This document shows positions 25,810-34,270 of a stretch of 64,000 nucleotides of DNA, piece after piece. Numbering within the stretch: position 1 is the stretch's first letter; every line of letters begins with the position of its first letter. The notes under the pieces were generated by a model. It was not told the origin of the DNA. It was given only the letters and a program-made list of their open reading frames with translations, and did no database searches. The translations under genes were made by a program, and so were the position numbers. Origin of the DNA: Salinibacterium sp. M195 (lineage in GTDB: Bacteria; Actinomycetota; Actinomycetes; Actinomycetales; Microbacteriaceae); NCBI RefSeq assembly GCF_019443965.1, contig NZ_CP040814.1, forward strand, positions 930,001-994,000, in the 5' to 3' direction.

Positions 25810-26834
25810 CTCTCGGACACTTTCTCCCTGGTCAGTTCAGCCCTCGCCGCAACATTCGCGGCGATTGCATCGCTTGCTTTTCCGAGGCGATCACGGCGCT
25901 GCGGCACAACACCAACGAGCGGAGTTCCCGCGGATACTCGAGAGTGCCGACGAATGGTGGCGATCAGCCCGCTTGCTGAAGCGGTCACGGTCTCGAGTAC
26001 GCGTCCGAATTCGTCGACGACGTGGCCGATCGTATCTCCGCTGAAAACTGAGTCGAGGAGTCGGTTCTCTGTGACAAAAAGTCCGTCGTGAGCCGCGTTG
26101 GAGAATGCGTCGACGTCACCGTCACCGTGAATCCATAGTGCGTCACGAGGTGTCTGGTCTTCATTCTGCGCAGCGACGACGCCGAGAGCGGCAAGCACCC
26201 GGAACACGCCATCGCGATAGGCGGCAAGGTTCGCGGTGGCGAGCACTCCACCAGCGGACGATTCGACGTAAATAGCGGGAATTCCGCGGTCTCGAGCGAC
26301 ACCAAGCGTTCGACCAGGGCCGAGAGTGTCGTGAGTCCAGATTGTCGGTGCCCCGAATGCAACGGTAAGTTCGACAGCCCGCGTTGCCGCTGGTGATCCG
26401 TCATCAAGACAACCGGCAAATAATGGCATCTCGGTGTCAGGGCTGGAGGTGTGCAAGTCAATGAGCACATCCGCCACGGAAATGAGGTGCGTCGTGATCA
26501 GGTATGCGATCTTCTGCGTCACAGATCCCGTTTCGTCGCCCGGAAAAACACGAGCCAGATTCTCTCCATCGAAGGGGCTCTCGCGCTGATCCGCGTTCCA
26601 GGCCGCTTCATGCGCAATCGGCGCGACGATCACCCGACCACGAAGCATCGGCCATGGCGACTGCGTAAGTGATCCCGCTGCGACGACTCCGCCGACCTCA
26701 TTGCCGTGAATTCCACCAATGATAAGAACCGTCGGTCCAGGAAGACCCGAGTCGAGTTCGTAGACGGTAACCCCGGGGTCCGCGGAGCCGGCATCAGCGC
26801 CGATACGGCTTGATGTCCAATGCCCAGATGTCAT
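25806..26834 (-). CDS. Succinylglutamate desuccinylase/aspartoacylase-family deacylase
   Basis: 342 aa from the ATG at 26834, which overlaps the OppF-like gene by 4 bp. The zinc carboxypeptidase-like motif GGIHGNE (His, Glu), the VLIDLHTS histidine ligand and the ENLARVFPG stretch are those of the AstE/AspA family. These enzymes remove an acyl group from an N-acyl amino acid. Directly following the importer genes, it probably deacylates the imported compound in the cytoplasm. An ectoine-type pathway was considered (EutE is in this family) but its companion genes are missing. Confidence 0.82.
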   Translation of the reverse strand: MTSGHWTSSRIGADAGSADPGVTVYELDSGLPGPTVLIIGGIHGNEVGGVVAAGSLTQSPWPMLRGRVIVAPIAHEAAWNADQRESPFDGENLARVFPGDETGSVTQKIAYLITTHLISVADVLIDLHTSSPDTEMPLFAGCLDDGSPAATRAVELTVAFGAPTIWTHDTLGPGRTLGVARDRGIPAIYVESSAGGVLATANLAAYRDGVFRVLAALGVVAAQNEDQTPRDALWIHGDGDVDAFSNAAHDGLFVTENRLLDSVFSGDTIGHVVDEFGRVLETVTASASGLIATIRRHSRVSAGTPLVGVVPQRRDRLGKASDAIAANVAARAELTREKVSER

Positions 26835-27841
26835 GCTTGATCCTCGCCCGCCATCGACTCCTCTTCCGCGAAGAAGCAGGCTGACTCGGAACCGGAAGGA
26901 GTTCGGATTTGCAGGAGAGGACGCTCTTGAGCGCACTCCGGCTGAGCCTTCCAGCACCGAGTGTGGAAGGAGCAGCCGGGGGGTGGCGCTGTCGGACTCG
27001 GAAGCTCGCCCTCGAGCAGTCGCCGAGTCGAGAGCGCCGCAAGACGCGGATCCGGCTGAGGGACTGCTGACAAGAGAGCTTGAGAGTACGGATGTGATGG
27101 TCGAGTGAATACCGTCTCTGCATCGCCATACTCAACAATGCGGCCCAAATACATCACAGCTACGCGATGAGCCAGGTGCCTCACCACTGCCAAATCGTGG
27201 GCAATGAAGAGGTACGCAACGCCGAGCTCGCGCTGCAAGCGTGCAAGGAGGTTTATGACCTGAGCTTGGATGGACACATCGAGCGCAGAAATCGGCTCGT
27301 CAAGAATAAGAAGTCGAGGTTCGAGCGCCAGAGCGCGGGCGATGCCAATTCGCTGACGCTGTCCTCCGGAGAACTCGTGGGGGTAACGACCGAGAGCCTC
27401 CGGCCCCAACCCGACGAGGTTGAGGAGTTCGCGCACCCGCTCCCGCCGCTGACGATCATTGCCCACTCCGTGAATCTCCAGCGGCTCGAGCAGGATTTCC
27501 CCCACGGGCATCCGAGAGGGGAGAGATGAGTAGGGGTCCTGGAAAACGAACTGAACATCGCGACGCATTTTGCGCAGCTCCGCGGGACGCAACTTTGCTA
27601 GGTCCTGACCTTCGAAGCGCACCGAGCCTGAGGTGGGCTCGTGAAAGCGCATGATCGTCTTACCAACGGTCGACTTGCCGCAGCCAGATTCCCCGACTAA
27701 CGCCACCGTCTCACCCGGGTAGATGTCAAACGAGACATCCGTGACTGCACGGACGCTTCCCACTTGCCTCTGGAGAAGGCCACCGTGTACGGGAAAGTGC
27801 TTGACGAGGTTCTCTACAGAAAGAATCGGTTCGCCTGTCAT
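26831..27841 (-). CDS. Dipeptide/oligopeptide-type ABC transporter ATP-binding protein (OppF/DppF-like)
   Basis: 336 aa from the ATG at 27841. Walker A GESGCGKST, signature SGGQRQRIGIARALA and Walker B LLILDEPISALD are intact; the C-terminal oligopeptide-transporter extension has PPPGCSFHTRCWKAQPEC, a cysteine-rich segment of this subfamily. Hydrolyses ATP to drive import through the DppB/C-like permeases. Overlaps both neighbours by 4 bp. Confidence 0.93.
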   Translation of the reverse strand: MTGEPILSVENLVKHFPVHGGLLQRQVGSVRAVTDVSFDIYPGETVALVGESGCGKSTVGKTIMRFHEPTSGSVRFEGQDLAKLRPAELRKMRRDVQFVFQDPYSSLPSRMPVGEILLEPLEIHGVGNDRQRRERVRELLNLVGLGPEALGRYPHEFSGGQRQRIGIARALALEPRLLILDEPISALDVSIQAQVINLLARLQRELGVAYLFIAHDLAVVRHLAHRVAVMYLGRIVEYGDAETVFTRPSHPYSQALLSAVPQPDPRLAALSTRRLLEGELPSPTAPPPGCSFHTRCWKAQPECAQERPLLQIRTPSGSESACFFAEEESMAGEDQA

Positions 27842-28839
27842 TGGTCGCCCTCCGTCGTCGCGAGTTCTTCTGTGAAATGGCAAGCAGAAGCATGGGCATG
27901 CCCAACCGGCTGCAGTTCCGGGCGCGTATCTCGGCACACGTCGCGGCCCCGGCCTACGGGACAGCGCGGCTCAAATGGGCAGCCCGAAGGCAGAGCGCGA
28001 GGATCTGGCGGATGCCCACCAATCGCCAGCAGTTCGTGTTGGCGAGAGCCAAGCCGAGGAAGACTGTCAAGAAGGCCACGAGTATAGGGGTGGCGAGAAC
28101 CATGGAAGAGAGTGTCAACCTCGGCAGACTCAACGACGCGACCGCCGTACATCACGACTACCCGTTGAGCGAGCTCAGCGATGACGCCGAGATCGTGGGT
28201 GATCATGACGAGCGCCGCGTCGTTCTCTCGCTGCACTTTACGAAGCAGGTCAAGAATTTGCGCCTGAATAGTGACATCCAACGCTGTCGTCGGCTCGTCG
28301 GCGATAATGAGTCGGGGTCGATTGGCAATCGCCATCGCGATCATTGCTCGCTGGCGCATCCCACCAGAGAATTCGTGAGGGTAGCGGCGCGCACGCTGCT
28401 CCGGTGAAGGAATGCCGACCTCGGCAAGCAGCTCGACAACGCGTGCTGCCGCCGCGCGTCGCCCGAGGCTGCGGTCGTGCCGAAGCAAGCTTTCTGAGAT
28501 CTGATCGCCGACGCGCATTACCGGATTGAGTGCGGTCATCGGGTCCTGAAATACGAGGCCGATTTCCTTACCCAAGATTTGGTTGCGCTCGCGGTCAGAC
28601 ATGGTGACAAGGTCACGGCCATCGAACCAAGCGTGGCCATCCACGACACGACCGTTCGACGGAAGCAGCCCGAGCGCAGAAGCGATGGCGACAGACTTAC
28701 CGGAACCGGACTCGCCAACCACTCCCAGAGTTTCTCCGGGCATGACCTCATAGCTCGCGCCGTTCACAGCAGGAACAATTCCCCCATCCACCGTAAATTC
28801 GGTCGTGAGGTTCTCGAGTTTTAGCAGCGGGGCGGTCAT
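27838..28839 (-). CDS. Dipeptide/oligopeptide-type ABC transporter ATP-binding protein (OppD/DppD-like)
   Basis: 333 aa from the ATG at 28839. Walker [10 protein letters not shown], signature [16 protein letters not shown], Walker [14 protein letters not shown]-loop MITHDLGV and the C-terminal [20 protein letters not shown] segment mark the DppD subfamily. Partner of the adjacent OppF-like subunit. The upstream frame extension is ignored since it would overlap the permease gene. Confidence 0.93.
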   Translation of the reverse strand: MTAPLLKLENLTTEFTVDGGIVPAVNGASYEVMPGETLGVVGESGSGKSVAIASALGLLPSNGRVVDGHAWFDGRDLVTMSDRERNQILGKEIGLVFQDPMTALNPVMRVGDQISESLLRHDRSLGRRAAAARVVELLAEVGIPSPEQRARRYPHEFSGGMRQRAMIAMAIANRPRLIIADEPTTALDVTIQAQILDLLRKVQRENDAALVMITHDLGVIAELAQRVVVMYGGRVVESAEVDTLFHGSRHPYTRGLLDSLPRLGSRQHELLAIGGHPPDPRALPSGCPFEPRCPVGRGRDVCRDTRPELQPVGHAHASACHFTEELATTEGDQ

Positions 28840-29735
28840 CGTGACGACCTCGGGTCGACCGCATCGCGGAGCCCATCTCCGACAAAGTTGACGGCGAGCA
28901 CCGTCACCGCAATCGCGATTCCCGGTGGCAACCATAGCCACGGTGTTGTTTCAAGGATGGTGAGTGACTGTGCGTCGTTAAGCATGTTCCCCCAGCTGGC
29001 AGTGGGCGGCGGTACACCGAGCCCAAGAAATGACAAGGCGGCTTCAAGCAGAATCGCTTGGGCTACCTCAAGCGTGGCCACGACGGTGAGTGGCGCGACG
29101 ACCGAAGGTACGACGTGCTTTCGCAAGATCCGCCCCGGACTTGCACCGAGGCCAACGGTGGCCTGGATCGAATCTTGCTCGCGAAGCGACAAGGTCAAGC
29201 CGCGAACGATGCGGAACGCGATGGGCCAGCCGAAGAGTCCAATCGCGATGATGAGGGTCGGCAGGCTGGGGCCGACAAAAGCAACAATCACGATGATGGC
29301 AATCAGCGTCGGGAAGGTGATCACGACATCCGCAAACCGACTGATGAGGCTATCGACCCAGCCCCCGAAGTATCCAGCGACCGCACCAAGCACGAGTCCC
29401 GTAAAGGTGGCGATGAGGGCGGCAGATAGACCAACGATCAGGGATATCTGACCACCAGAAATGAGGCGAGCCAGCACATCGCGCCCGGCCGCATCAGTGC
29501 CGAGCAGGTGTTCCGGGCTTGGTGCTCGGCGGATGGCGCGCACATCGACGGCGTTGGGGTCGATCCCGATAACGAAGGGCAAAATGATTGCCGCAAGGGC
29601 TAACAGCACCATGACTACGAGCGCGATGACCGCAACTCGATGGCGCAGGAAGCGGCGAATCGCGAGCTGCCTCGGCGATGCTGAGTCCGGGGTTTCCTGT
29701 GGGCTTACTGACGGGCTGTTGTCGGTGGCAGTCAT
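28836..29735 (-). CDS. ABC transporter permease (DppC/OppC-like)
   Basis: 299 aa. A cytoplasmic N-terminus precedes TM1 (VAVIALVVMVLLALAAIILP); the family signature HLLGTDAAGRDVLARLISGGQ follows, and the EAA loop LGASPGRILRKHVVPSV contacts the ATPase. About six membrane spans. Partners DppB across a 4-bp overlap. Confidence 0.93.
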   Translation of the reverse strand: MTATDNSPSVSPQETPDSASPRQLAIRRFLRHRVAVIALVVMVLLALAAIILPFVIGIDPNAVDVRAIRRAPSPEHLLGTDAAGRDVLARLISGGQISLIVGLSAALIATFTGLVLGAVAGYFGGWVDSLISRFADVVITFPTLIAIIVIVAFVGPSLPTLIIAIGLFGWPIAFRIVRGLTLSLREQDSIQATVGLGASPGRILRKHVVPSVVAPLTVVATLEVAQAILLEAALSFLGLGVPPPTASWGNMLNDAQSLTILETTPWLWLPPGIAIAVTVLAVNFVGDGLRDAVDPRSSR

Positions 29736-30703
29736 CGTTTTGCTCCTGTCAGCCGAATGCGCGGATCTATTGCGGCGTAGAGAATATCCGCGATGAGGTT
29801 AGCGATAAGCACGAACACCGCGACGAAGAGAACGAAACCGAGAACGACCGGGTAGTCGCGGGCGCGCACCGCGTCTAAGGCGAGGCGGCCCATCCCGGGC
29901 CACGAGAAGATCTGCTCGATAACAACGGCGCCGGCGAGAAGGTTGGGAATTTGGATAGCGAGGACGCTCACGAGAGGAATCATCGCGTTGCGGAGAGCGT
30001 GGCGGCTAATGATGCTAAAGGAGCTAAGGCCCTTAGACCGCGCGGTAGTGAGGAAGTCCTGATTCAACACTTCGAGCATCGCCGCTCGAGAATAGCGAAC
30101 CCACGGACCGGCGAGCGCGAAGCCGAGTATCGATGCGGGAAGGATGAGGTGCACAAGAGAGTCGAGGAATCCGCTTTCTCCGGGGGAGTTCATCCCTGCC
30201 GTGGGCAACCAGCCCAGCTTTAGGCACACTACGTAGATGCCGAGAAGAGCAACGAAGAAACTGGGAACCGAGATCGCCAGAAGGCTGACTACCGTCGCGC
30301 CATAGTCGACGACGGTGTTGCGGCGGATTGCGGCGATAATTCCGACGGGAATTCCGACGGCAAGAGCGATGAGCAGCGCGGTTCCGGTGAGTCGAACAGT
30401 TGCGTCGACGCGGGAGAAGAGCAGTTCTGTGACGGGGCGTCCATTCACGTAGGAGTAGCCGAAGTTGCCCTTGAGCACCTCCGAAATCCAGATTCCGTAC
30501 TGAACAACCAGGGGCTGGTCTAGCCCAAGCTCAGCGCGCCGCCTGGCAACAGCCTCTTCCCAGTCTCCGCGAAAACTTAGCGGATCGATCATCATCCGAG
30601 CCGGATCACCAGGCATTATCTGCAGCAAAACAAACAGCAGCATACTGATTCCAACGAGGACGACAAGGGAGAGTGTCAGGCGGCGCGCGAGCAAGGCAAT
30701 CAT
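29732..30703 (-). CDS. ABC transporter permease (DppB/OppB-like)
   Basis: 323 aa from the ATG at 30703, one base after the substrate-binding protein stop. TM1 LTLSLVVLVGISMLLFVLLQ leads into MPGDPARMM; the EAA loop is RSKGLSSFSIISRHALRNAMIP. Six membrane spans expected. Forms the translocation pore with the DppC-like subunit. Confidence 0.93.
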   Translation of the reverse strand: MIALLARRLTLSLVVLVGISMLLFVLLQIMPGDPARMMIDPLSFRGDWEEAVARRRAELGLDQPLVVQYGIWISEVLKGNFGYSYVNGRPVTELLFSRVDATVRLTGTALLIALAVGIPVGIIAAIRRNTVVDYGATVVSLLAISVPSFFVALLGIYVVCLKLGWLPTAGMNSPGESGFLDSLVHLILPASILGFALAGPWVRYSRAAMLEVLNQDFLTTARSKGLSSFSIISRHALRNAMIPLVSVLAIQIPNLLAGAVVIEQIFSWPGMGRLALDAVRARDYPVVLGFVLFVAVFVLIANLIADILYAAIDPRIRLTGAKR

Positions 30704-30704
30704 G

Positions 30705-32315
30705 CTAGTCGGTGACCGTCCATTCAGCGGCGTCCCAGAACGCATCCGTTGCGAGCGGGTTCAGGTCTAGGCCCTGAAGGCGGTCGCTGGTTGCGCCCAG
30801 TACATTCGGAACGTAGAGCACCATGATCGGCAGTTCCTCGTTCATGATGTGCTGCGCTTCCGCGTAGATCTTTTCGCGTTCCGACTGATCGGTGGTCGCT
30901 ACGCCGGCCTTGAGAAGAGTGTCCAACTCAGGGTTGCAGTACGCAACCAAGTTGGCTCCACCGATCTGCTCACACATAACGCGAGCGTTCATCGATGCCG
31001 GGTCAACACTGAACAGGCCATATGCCGAGAGAAGCGTTCCGAAGGTACGGTTACCGATTCGGTCACCCTGCTCTGCCGGCTCGACTTGCTCAACAACGGC
31101 GTTGATTCCCACCTCTTGGAGTTGTGCCGCCACGATAGTCATGATCGTGTCGCGGTCGCGTTGCCCGGGGACAATCATGAGCTCGACCGTGGTGCTGGCA
31201 TCCCAATTCGCTTCAGCGAGGAGGTCACGCGCCTTTTCTGGGTCGTAGTCGTAGTGAGTGAGGTCACCGGGGACTGCCCAGTCAGGACCGTGAACGAGAG
31301 TGTCGACGACCTTGCCGTGGCCGGCAAGTACTTCATCAACGAGTGCCTCGCGGTCTACAGCGTGCATGATTGCCTGACGCACGAGCGGGTCTTGCAGCGG
31401 CGGCATGTCTAGTGCGGGGTGCAAGGCCATGACGCCTGGTCCCTCGACCTCTTGCAGCGTGATTCCGTCGATTCCGCTCATCCGCTCAAAGTCAGCAGCG
31501 GAAACTTGAGCGAAGTCCAATTCGCCGGTCTCGAGCTGAGCCATAGCGACGTCGGTGGCAAGGTAGCGTGCATAAACGCGGTCAAGACCGAGTTCGCTGC
31601 GGTATTCGGGGTTAGCTACGAACGATGCTTGATCGTCGGTGAGCCATTCCTCGAAGATGTAAGGTCCGATGCCGACGCTCGGTTCCCGGAAGAACTGGTT
31701 GTCGGTGAGTCCTTCGAGCGGAAGCTCTCCAACGATGTGCTCAGGCAGAATGAAGAAAATCGGAGCTACGAGTTCTTCGAGGAACGCGACGTTCGGGTCC
31801 TCAAGCTCGATCTCGAAGGTGTAGTCATCCGGGGCGCGGAAGCCAGCGACACTATCTGCCGCACCGTCTGCAAACTCGGTAGCGCCGACTACTCCGGCGT
31901 ACTTGCCCGCATAGGCGCTTCCGGATTCTGGGTTTGCATAGAGGTTGAAGGTGAAAACAACGTCGTCTGCAGTGAAGGCTTCGCCATCGCTCCAGTTCAC
32001 GTCATCCCTAAGGTTGAACGTCCAGGTGCGCCCATCTTCTGACACATCCCACGATTCGGCCAACCGGGGGCCGTACTCGGCATCAGCTGTGACAGACAGA
32101 AGTCCATCCCAGTGCAACTGGCCCATGAGCTGGTTGGGCCCAATTGCCGCCACTAGCGGGTTGAAGGTCGTCGGAGCTTGATACAACTGCACGCTAGCCT
32201 CACGCGAGTCGCTGTCACCCCCGGAACCATCGTTGGTGTTCCCTGAGCACGCCGTCGCCAGAAGGGCGACGACAGCCGCCGTAGCGACCAGCATGAGTGG
32301 TCTACGAGTTCTCAT
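30705..32315 (-). CDS. Extracellular solute-binding lipoprotein, family 5 (peptide type)
   Basis: 536 aa. Lipoprotein signal with lipobox LATAC and acylated Cys23. Family 5 landmarks: FNPLVAAIG, LAESWDVSEDGRTWTFNLRDDVNWSDGEAFTADDVVFTF in the first lobe, and the ARDLLAEANWD segment. Such proteins deliver peptides, nickel or other solutes to Dpp-type importers; the specificity here is unknown. First gene of the ten-gene operon, behind a TTGACT-N18-TAACAT promoter and tandem operators. Confidence 0.92.
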   Translation of the reverse strand: MRTRRPLMLVATAAVVALLATACSGNTNDGSGGDSDSREASVQLYQAPTTFNPLVAAIGPNQLMGQLHWDGLLSVTADAEYGPRLAESWDVSEDGRTWTFNLRDDVNWSDGEAFTADDVVFTFNLYANPESGSAYAGKYAGVVGATEFADGAADSVAGFRAPDDYTFEIELEDPNVAFLEELVAPIFFILPEHIVGELPLEGLTDNQFFREPSVGIGPYIFEEWLTDDQASFVANPEYRSELGLDRVYARYLATDVAMAQLETGELDFAQVSAADFERMSGIDGITLQEVEGPGVMALHPALDMPPLQDPLVRQAIMHAVDREALVDEVLAGHGKVVDTLVHGPDWAVPGDLTHYDYDPEKARDLLAEANWDASTTVELMIVPGQRDRDTIMTIVAAQLQEVGINAVVEQVEPAEQGDRIGNRTFGTLLSAYGLFSVDPASMNARVMCEQIGGANLVAYCNPELDTLLKAGVATTDQSEREKIYAEAQHIMNEELPIMVLYVPNVLGATSDRLQGLDLNPLATDAFWDAAEWTVTD

Positions 32316-32360
32316 GTGATTGTCTCCGTTTCAGAACAGACCGGCAACGCTGCCGAGCTG

Positions 32361-32397
32361 TTTCATTGAATGAAAGCTGCTGTTTCATTCATGATGT
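32361..32397. promoter_or_regulatory. Tandem IclR-type operators before the transporter operon
   Basis: Palindrome TTTCA-TTGAA-TGAAA (32361-32375), then after 7 bp a second left half TTTCATTCAT (32383-32392), 22 bp from the first. The arrangement, including CTG before the second TTTCAT, repeats at 38206-38242. Confidence 0.62.
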
Positions 32398-32423
32398 TAG
32401 ATGCGCAGAGCATCCGTAGTCAA
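32394..32423 (-). promoter_or_regulatory. Predicted promoter of the transporter operon
   Basis: On the minus strand TTGACT (32418-32423) and TAACAT (32394-32399) are 18 bp apart. The operators lie directly downstream and touch the -10 box, consistent with repression. Confidence 0.5.
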
Positions 32424-32452
32424 GCAACGAAACGTGATCGTAACTTGGGACG

Positions 32453-33235
32453 CTATTTCGCGGTCCAGCCACCATCGACGGGAAGGGTGACGCCGGTGAC
32501 GTAGCGAGACGCGCTTGACGCGAGAAAGAGCAGGGCGCCAATGACGTCATCCGGTTCAGCCATGCGGCCGAGCGGCACTCGTGAGCGATAAGCGGCGTCG
32601 AAAGCGGCATCTGTCTCCTCCGTTCGGAGGCCGCCTGGCGCAAGACAATTAACGCGCACTCCGTGCGGCCCGAGCGCACTCGCGAGATAGCGGGTCATGC
32701 CGATCATCCCCGCCTTGTCATACGCATAGAAGATGGGTGACGTCACGGAGGTTCCCTCGTACATCGGAAAATCCGGGGCAACGAGTCCGTAGATCGACGC
32801 AATATTGACGATCGTGCCAGATCGCCGCTTCTGCATTGATTCTGCAATTGCCTGCGTCAGCAGGAAGAGGCCGCGGCTGTTCACGTTTGAGGTGGCTGCC
32901 CAATCCTCAGCGGACGTGCCTTGAAGGTCTCCACCCGCCCGGAGAACTGCGTTGTTGACGAGAACGTCGACTCGACCGTGATCGGCCAGCACCTTGTCTC
33001 GAAAGGCCGTGATGGAGGCTGGCTCGGCCTGATCGAGTTCGTACCCCTCTGCGGACAGCCCCAGCTTGGTCAGTTCAGTCGCTGAGCGCTGTGCCGAGGA
33101 AAGGACTCTCGAGGTGATGACGACGTGCGCACCTGCTTCGGCTAATGCCCGGCTGAATGGTGTTCCATACAGCCCGGTTCCGCCGGTGACGACAGCGATA
33201 GCGCCGTCCATCTGAAACTGGTCAAGCGCAGTCAT
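32453..33235 (-). CDS. SDR-family oxidoreductase
   Basis: 260 aa. Cofactor motif VTGGTGLYGTPFSRAL (an unusual GGTGLYG form), NNAVL, catalytic Ser in NIASIYG and YAYDKAGMIGMT as YxxxK, ending VTLPVDGGW. Distinct from the SDR in the transporter operon. Its own transcript is likely, because 104 bp separate it from iclR and 137 bp from the binding-protein gene. A half-operator TTTTACTAG lies upstream at 33306-33314. Confidence 0.86.
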   Translation of the reverse strand: MTALDQFQMDGAIAVVTGGTGLYGTPFSRALAEAGAHVVITSRVLSSAQRSATELTKLGLSAEGYELDQAEPASITAFRDKVLADHGRVDVLVNNAVLRAGGDLQGTSAEDWAATSNVNSRGLFLLTQAIAESMQKRRSGTIVNIASIYGLVAPDFPMYEGTSVTSPIFYAYDKAGMIGMTRYLASALGPHGVRVNCLAPGGLRTEETDAAFDAAYRSRVPLGRMAEPDDVIGALLFLASSASRYVTGVTLPVDGGWTAK

Positions 33236-33339
33236 CTTTGTCCAATCGCTCAGGGCTCAATTGACCACTAACCCTAACATCGGTTTTGCCTGTCTGCACG
33301 TCTAGTTTTACTAGGTGGGTAGACTTCGGCGATTTTTGC

Positions 33340-34140
33340 TTAGTCGAGTGCGGAAGTCGGTGGCGAATCAGGCTCGTCGTTCGCTAGCGGACCGGAGAGA
33401 CGTTCTGCGATCTCGATGAGCCGGCGCGCTACGCGCGGCACGTCCTCACGGGGAAAACGCATTGCCGGTGCCGAAAGGCTGATGGCCATAGGCACGGGTA
33501 GCCCCGGGATGCTGACTGCGACACAGCGACCATCGCGTTCGTTCTCGCCATCATCCATGGCATACCCCTGAGTCCGCACTTTCTCTAGCTCGGCCAGGTA
33601 GTCTTCGTCGCTCGTGATTGTCGCATCAGTGAGGCGTGGCATCCCGCTGACGTGGAGGATTCCGCGTACTTGCCGCTCAGGCAAATGCGCGGCTACGGCC
33701 TTTCCGAGCGCGGTCGAATGGATGCTCTCCCGATCGCCGGGGCGAACAGAGAGCCGCACAGAGCGCTGGCTCTCGACAACATCGAGGTAAAGGACTCGGT
33801 TGAAATCGAGCCGACCAATATTCACGGTCTCCTCAAACTGGTCGCGTAGCTCAACGAGATACGGGCGCGCCCGGTCGACGATTACATCCACTCGTTCAGT
33901 TCGCAGTGCAACACCGACCGAGTAAACGCCCGATGCGCCCCGGTGAACATACCCGCGCTGCTCCAGTGTCTCCAAGTAGCGAAACGCAGAGCTCTTAGGC
34001 AGGCTCGCGGCCTCAGACAGCTGAACCAAGGTCAACGTTCCAGGGTTGGCCTGAATGAAGTCGAGGAGATCGCAAACGCGTTGAACAGCGCGAATGGAAT
34101 AGCTTGGCTCGTCTGTCGCCGGGGTCGCTGGTTTAGCCAT
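33340..34140 (-). CDS. IclR-family transcriptional regulator of the catabolic locus
   Basis: 266 aa. N-terminal winged HTH (SYSIRAVQRVCDLLDFIQ, then LTLVQLSEAASLPKSSAFRYLETLEQRGYV) and the C-terminal effector-binding domain (VRLSVRPGDRESIHSTALGKAVAAHLP, MDDGENERDGRCVAVSIPG) are both complete. IclR proteins usually repress catabolic operons and bind as dimers of dimers to tandem palindromes. The TTTCA-N5-TGAAA pairs in this locus fit that mode. A similar site at 34158-34172 suggests autoregulation. The effector is probably an intermediate of the pathway (inference). Confidence 0.87.
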   Translation of the reverse strand: MAKPATPATDEPSYSIRAVQRVCDLLDFIQANPGTLTLVQLSEAASLPKSSAFRYLETLEQRGYVHRGASGVYSVGVALRTERVDVIVDRARPYLVELRDQFEETVNIGRLDFNRVLYLDVVESQRSVRLSVRPGDRESIHSTALGKAVAAHLPERQVRGILHVSGMPRLTDATITSDEDYLAELEKVRTQGYAMDDGENERDGRCVAVSIPGLPVPMAISLSAPAMRFPREDVPRVARRLIEIAERLSGPLANDEPDSPPTSALD

Positions 34141-34157
34141 AATTTCAATGCTCCGAG

Positions 34158-34172
34158 TTCCACCTGGAGAAA
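34158..34172. promoter_or_regulatory. Candidate autoregulatory IclR operator
   Basis: TTCCA-CCTGG-AGAAA is palindromic and matches TTTCA-N5-TGAAA with one mismatch per arm. It lies 18-32 bp before the iclR start codon. Confidence 0.4.
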
Positions 34173-34270
34173 CAGGTCACAGCAACACTACGACAGTCCC
34201 CGTCGCGAGGGAATGGAGAGATCTTGACAACGACGAGATGTAGCAGTGCACGTTTGGGGAATCCAATGGG

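Noticed and set aside
22002..32315. Ectoine catabolism cluster
   Set aside because: The AspA-like deacylase and threonine-dehydratase-like enzyme fit, but ectoine hydrolase and ornithine-cyclodeaminase-type genes are absent.
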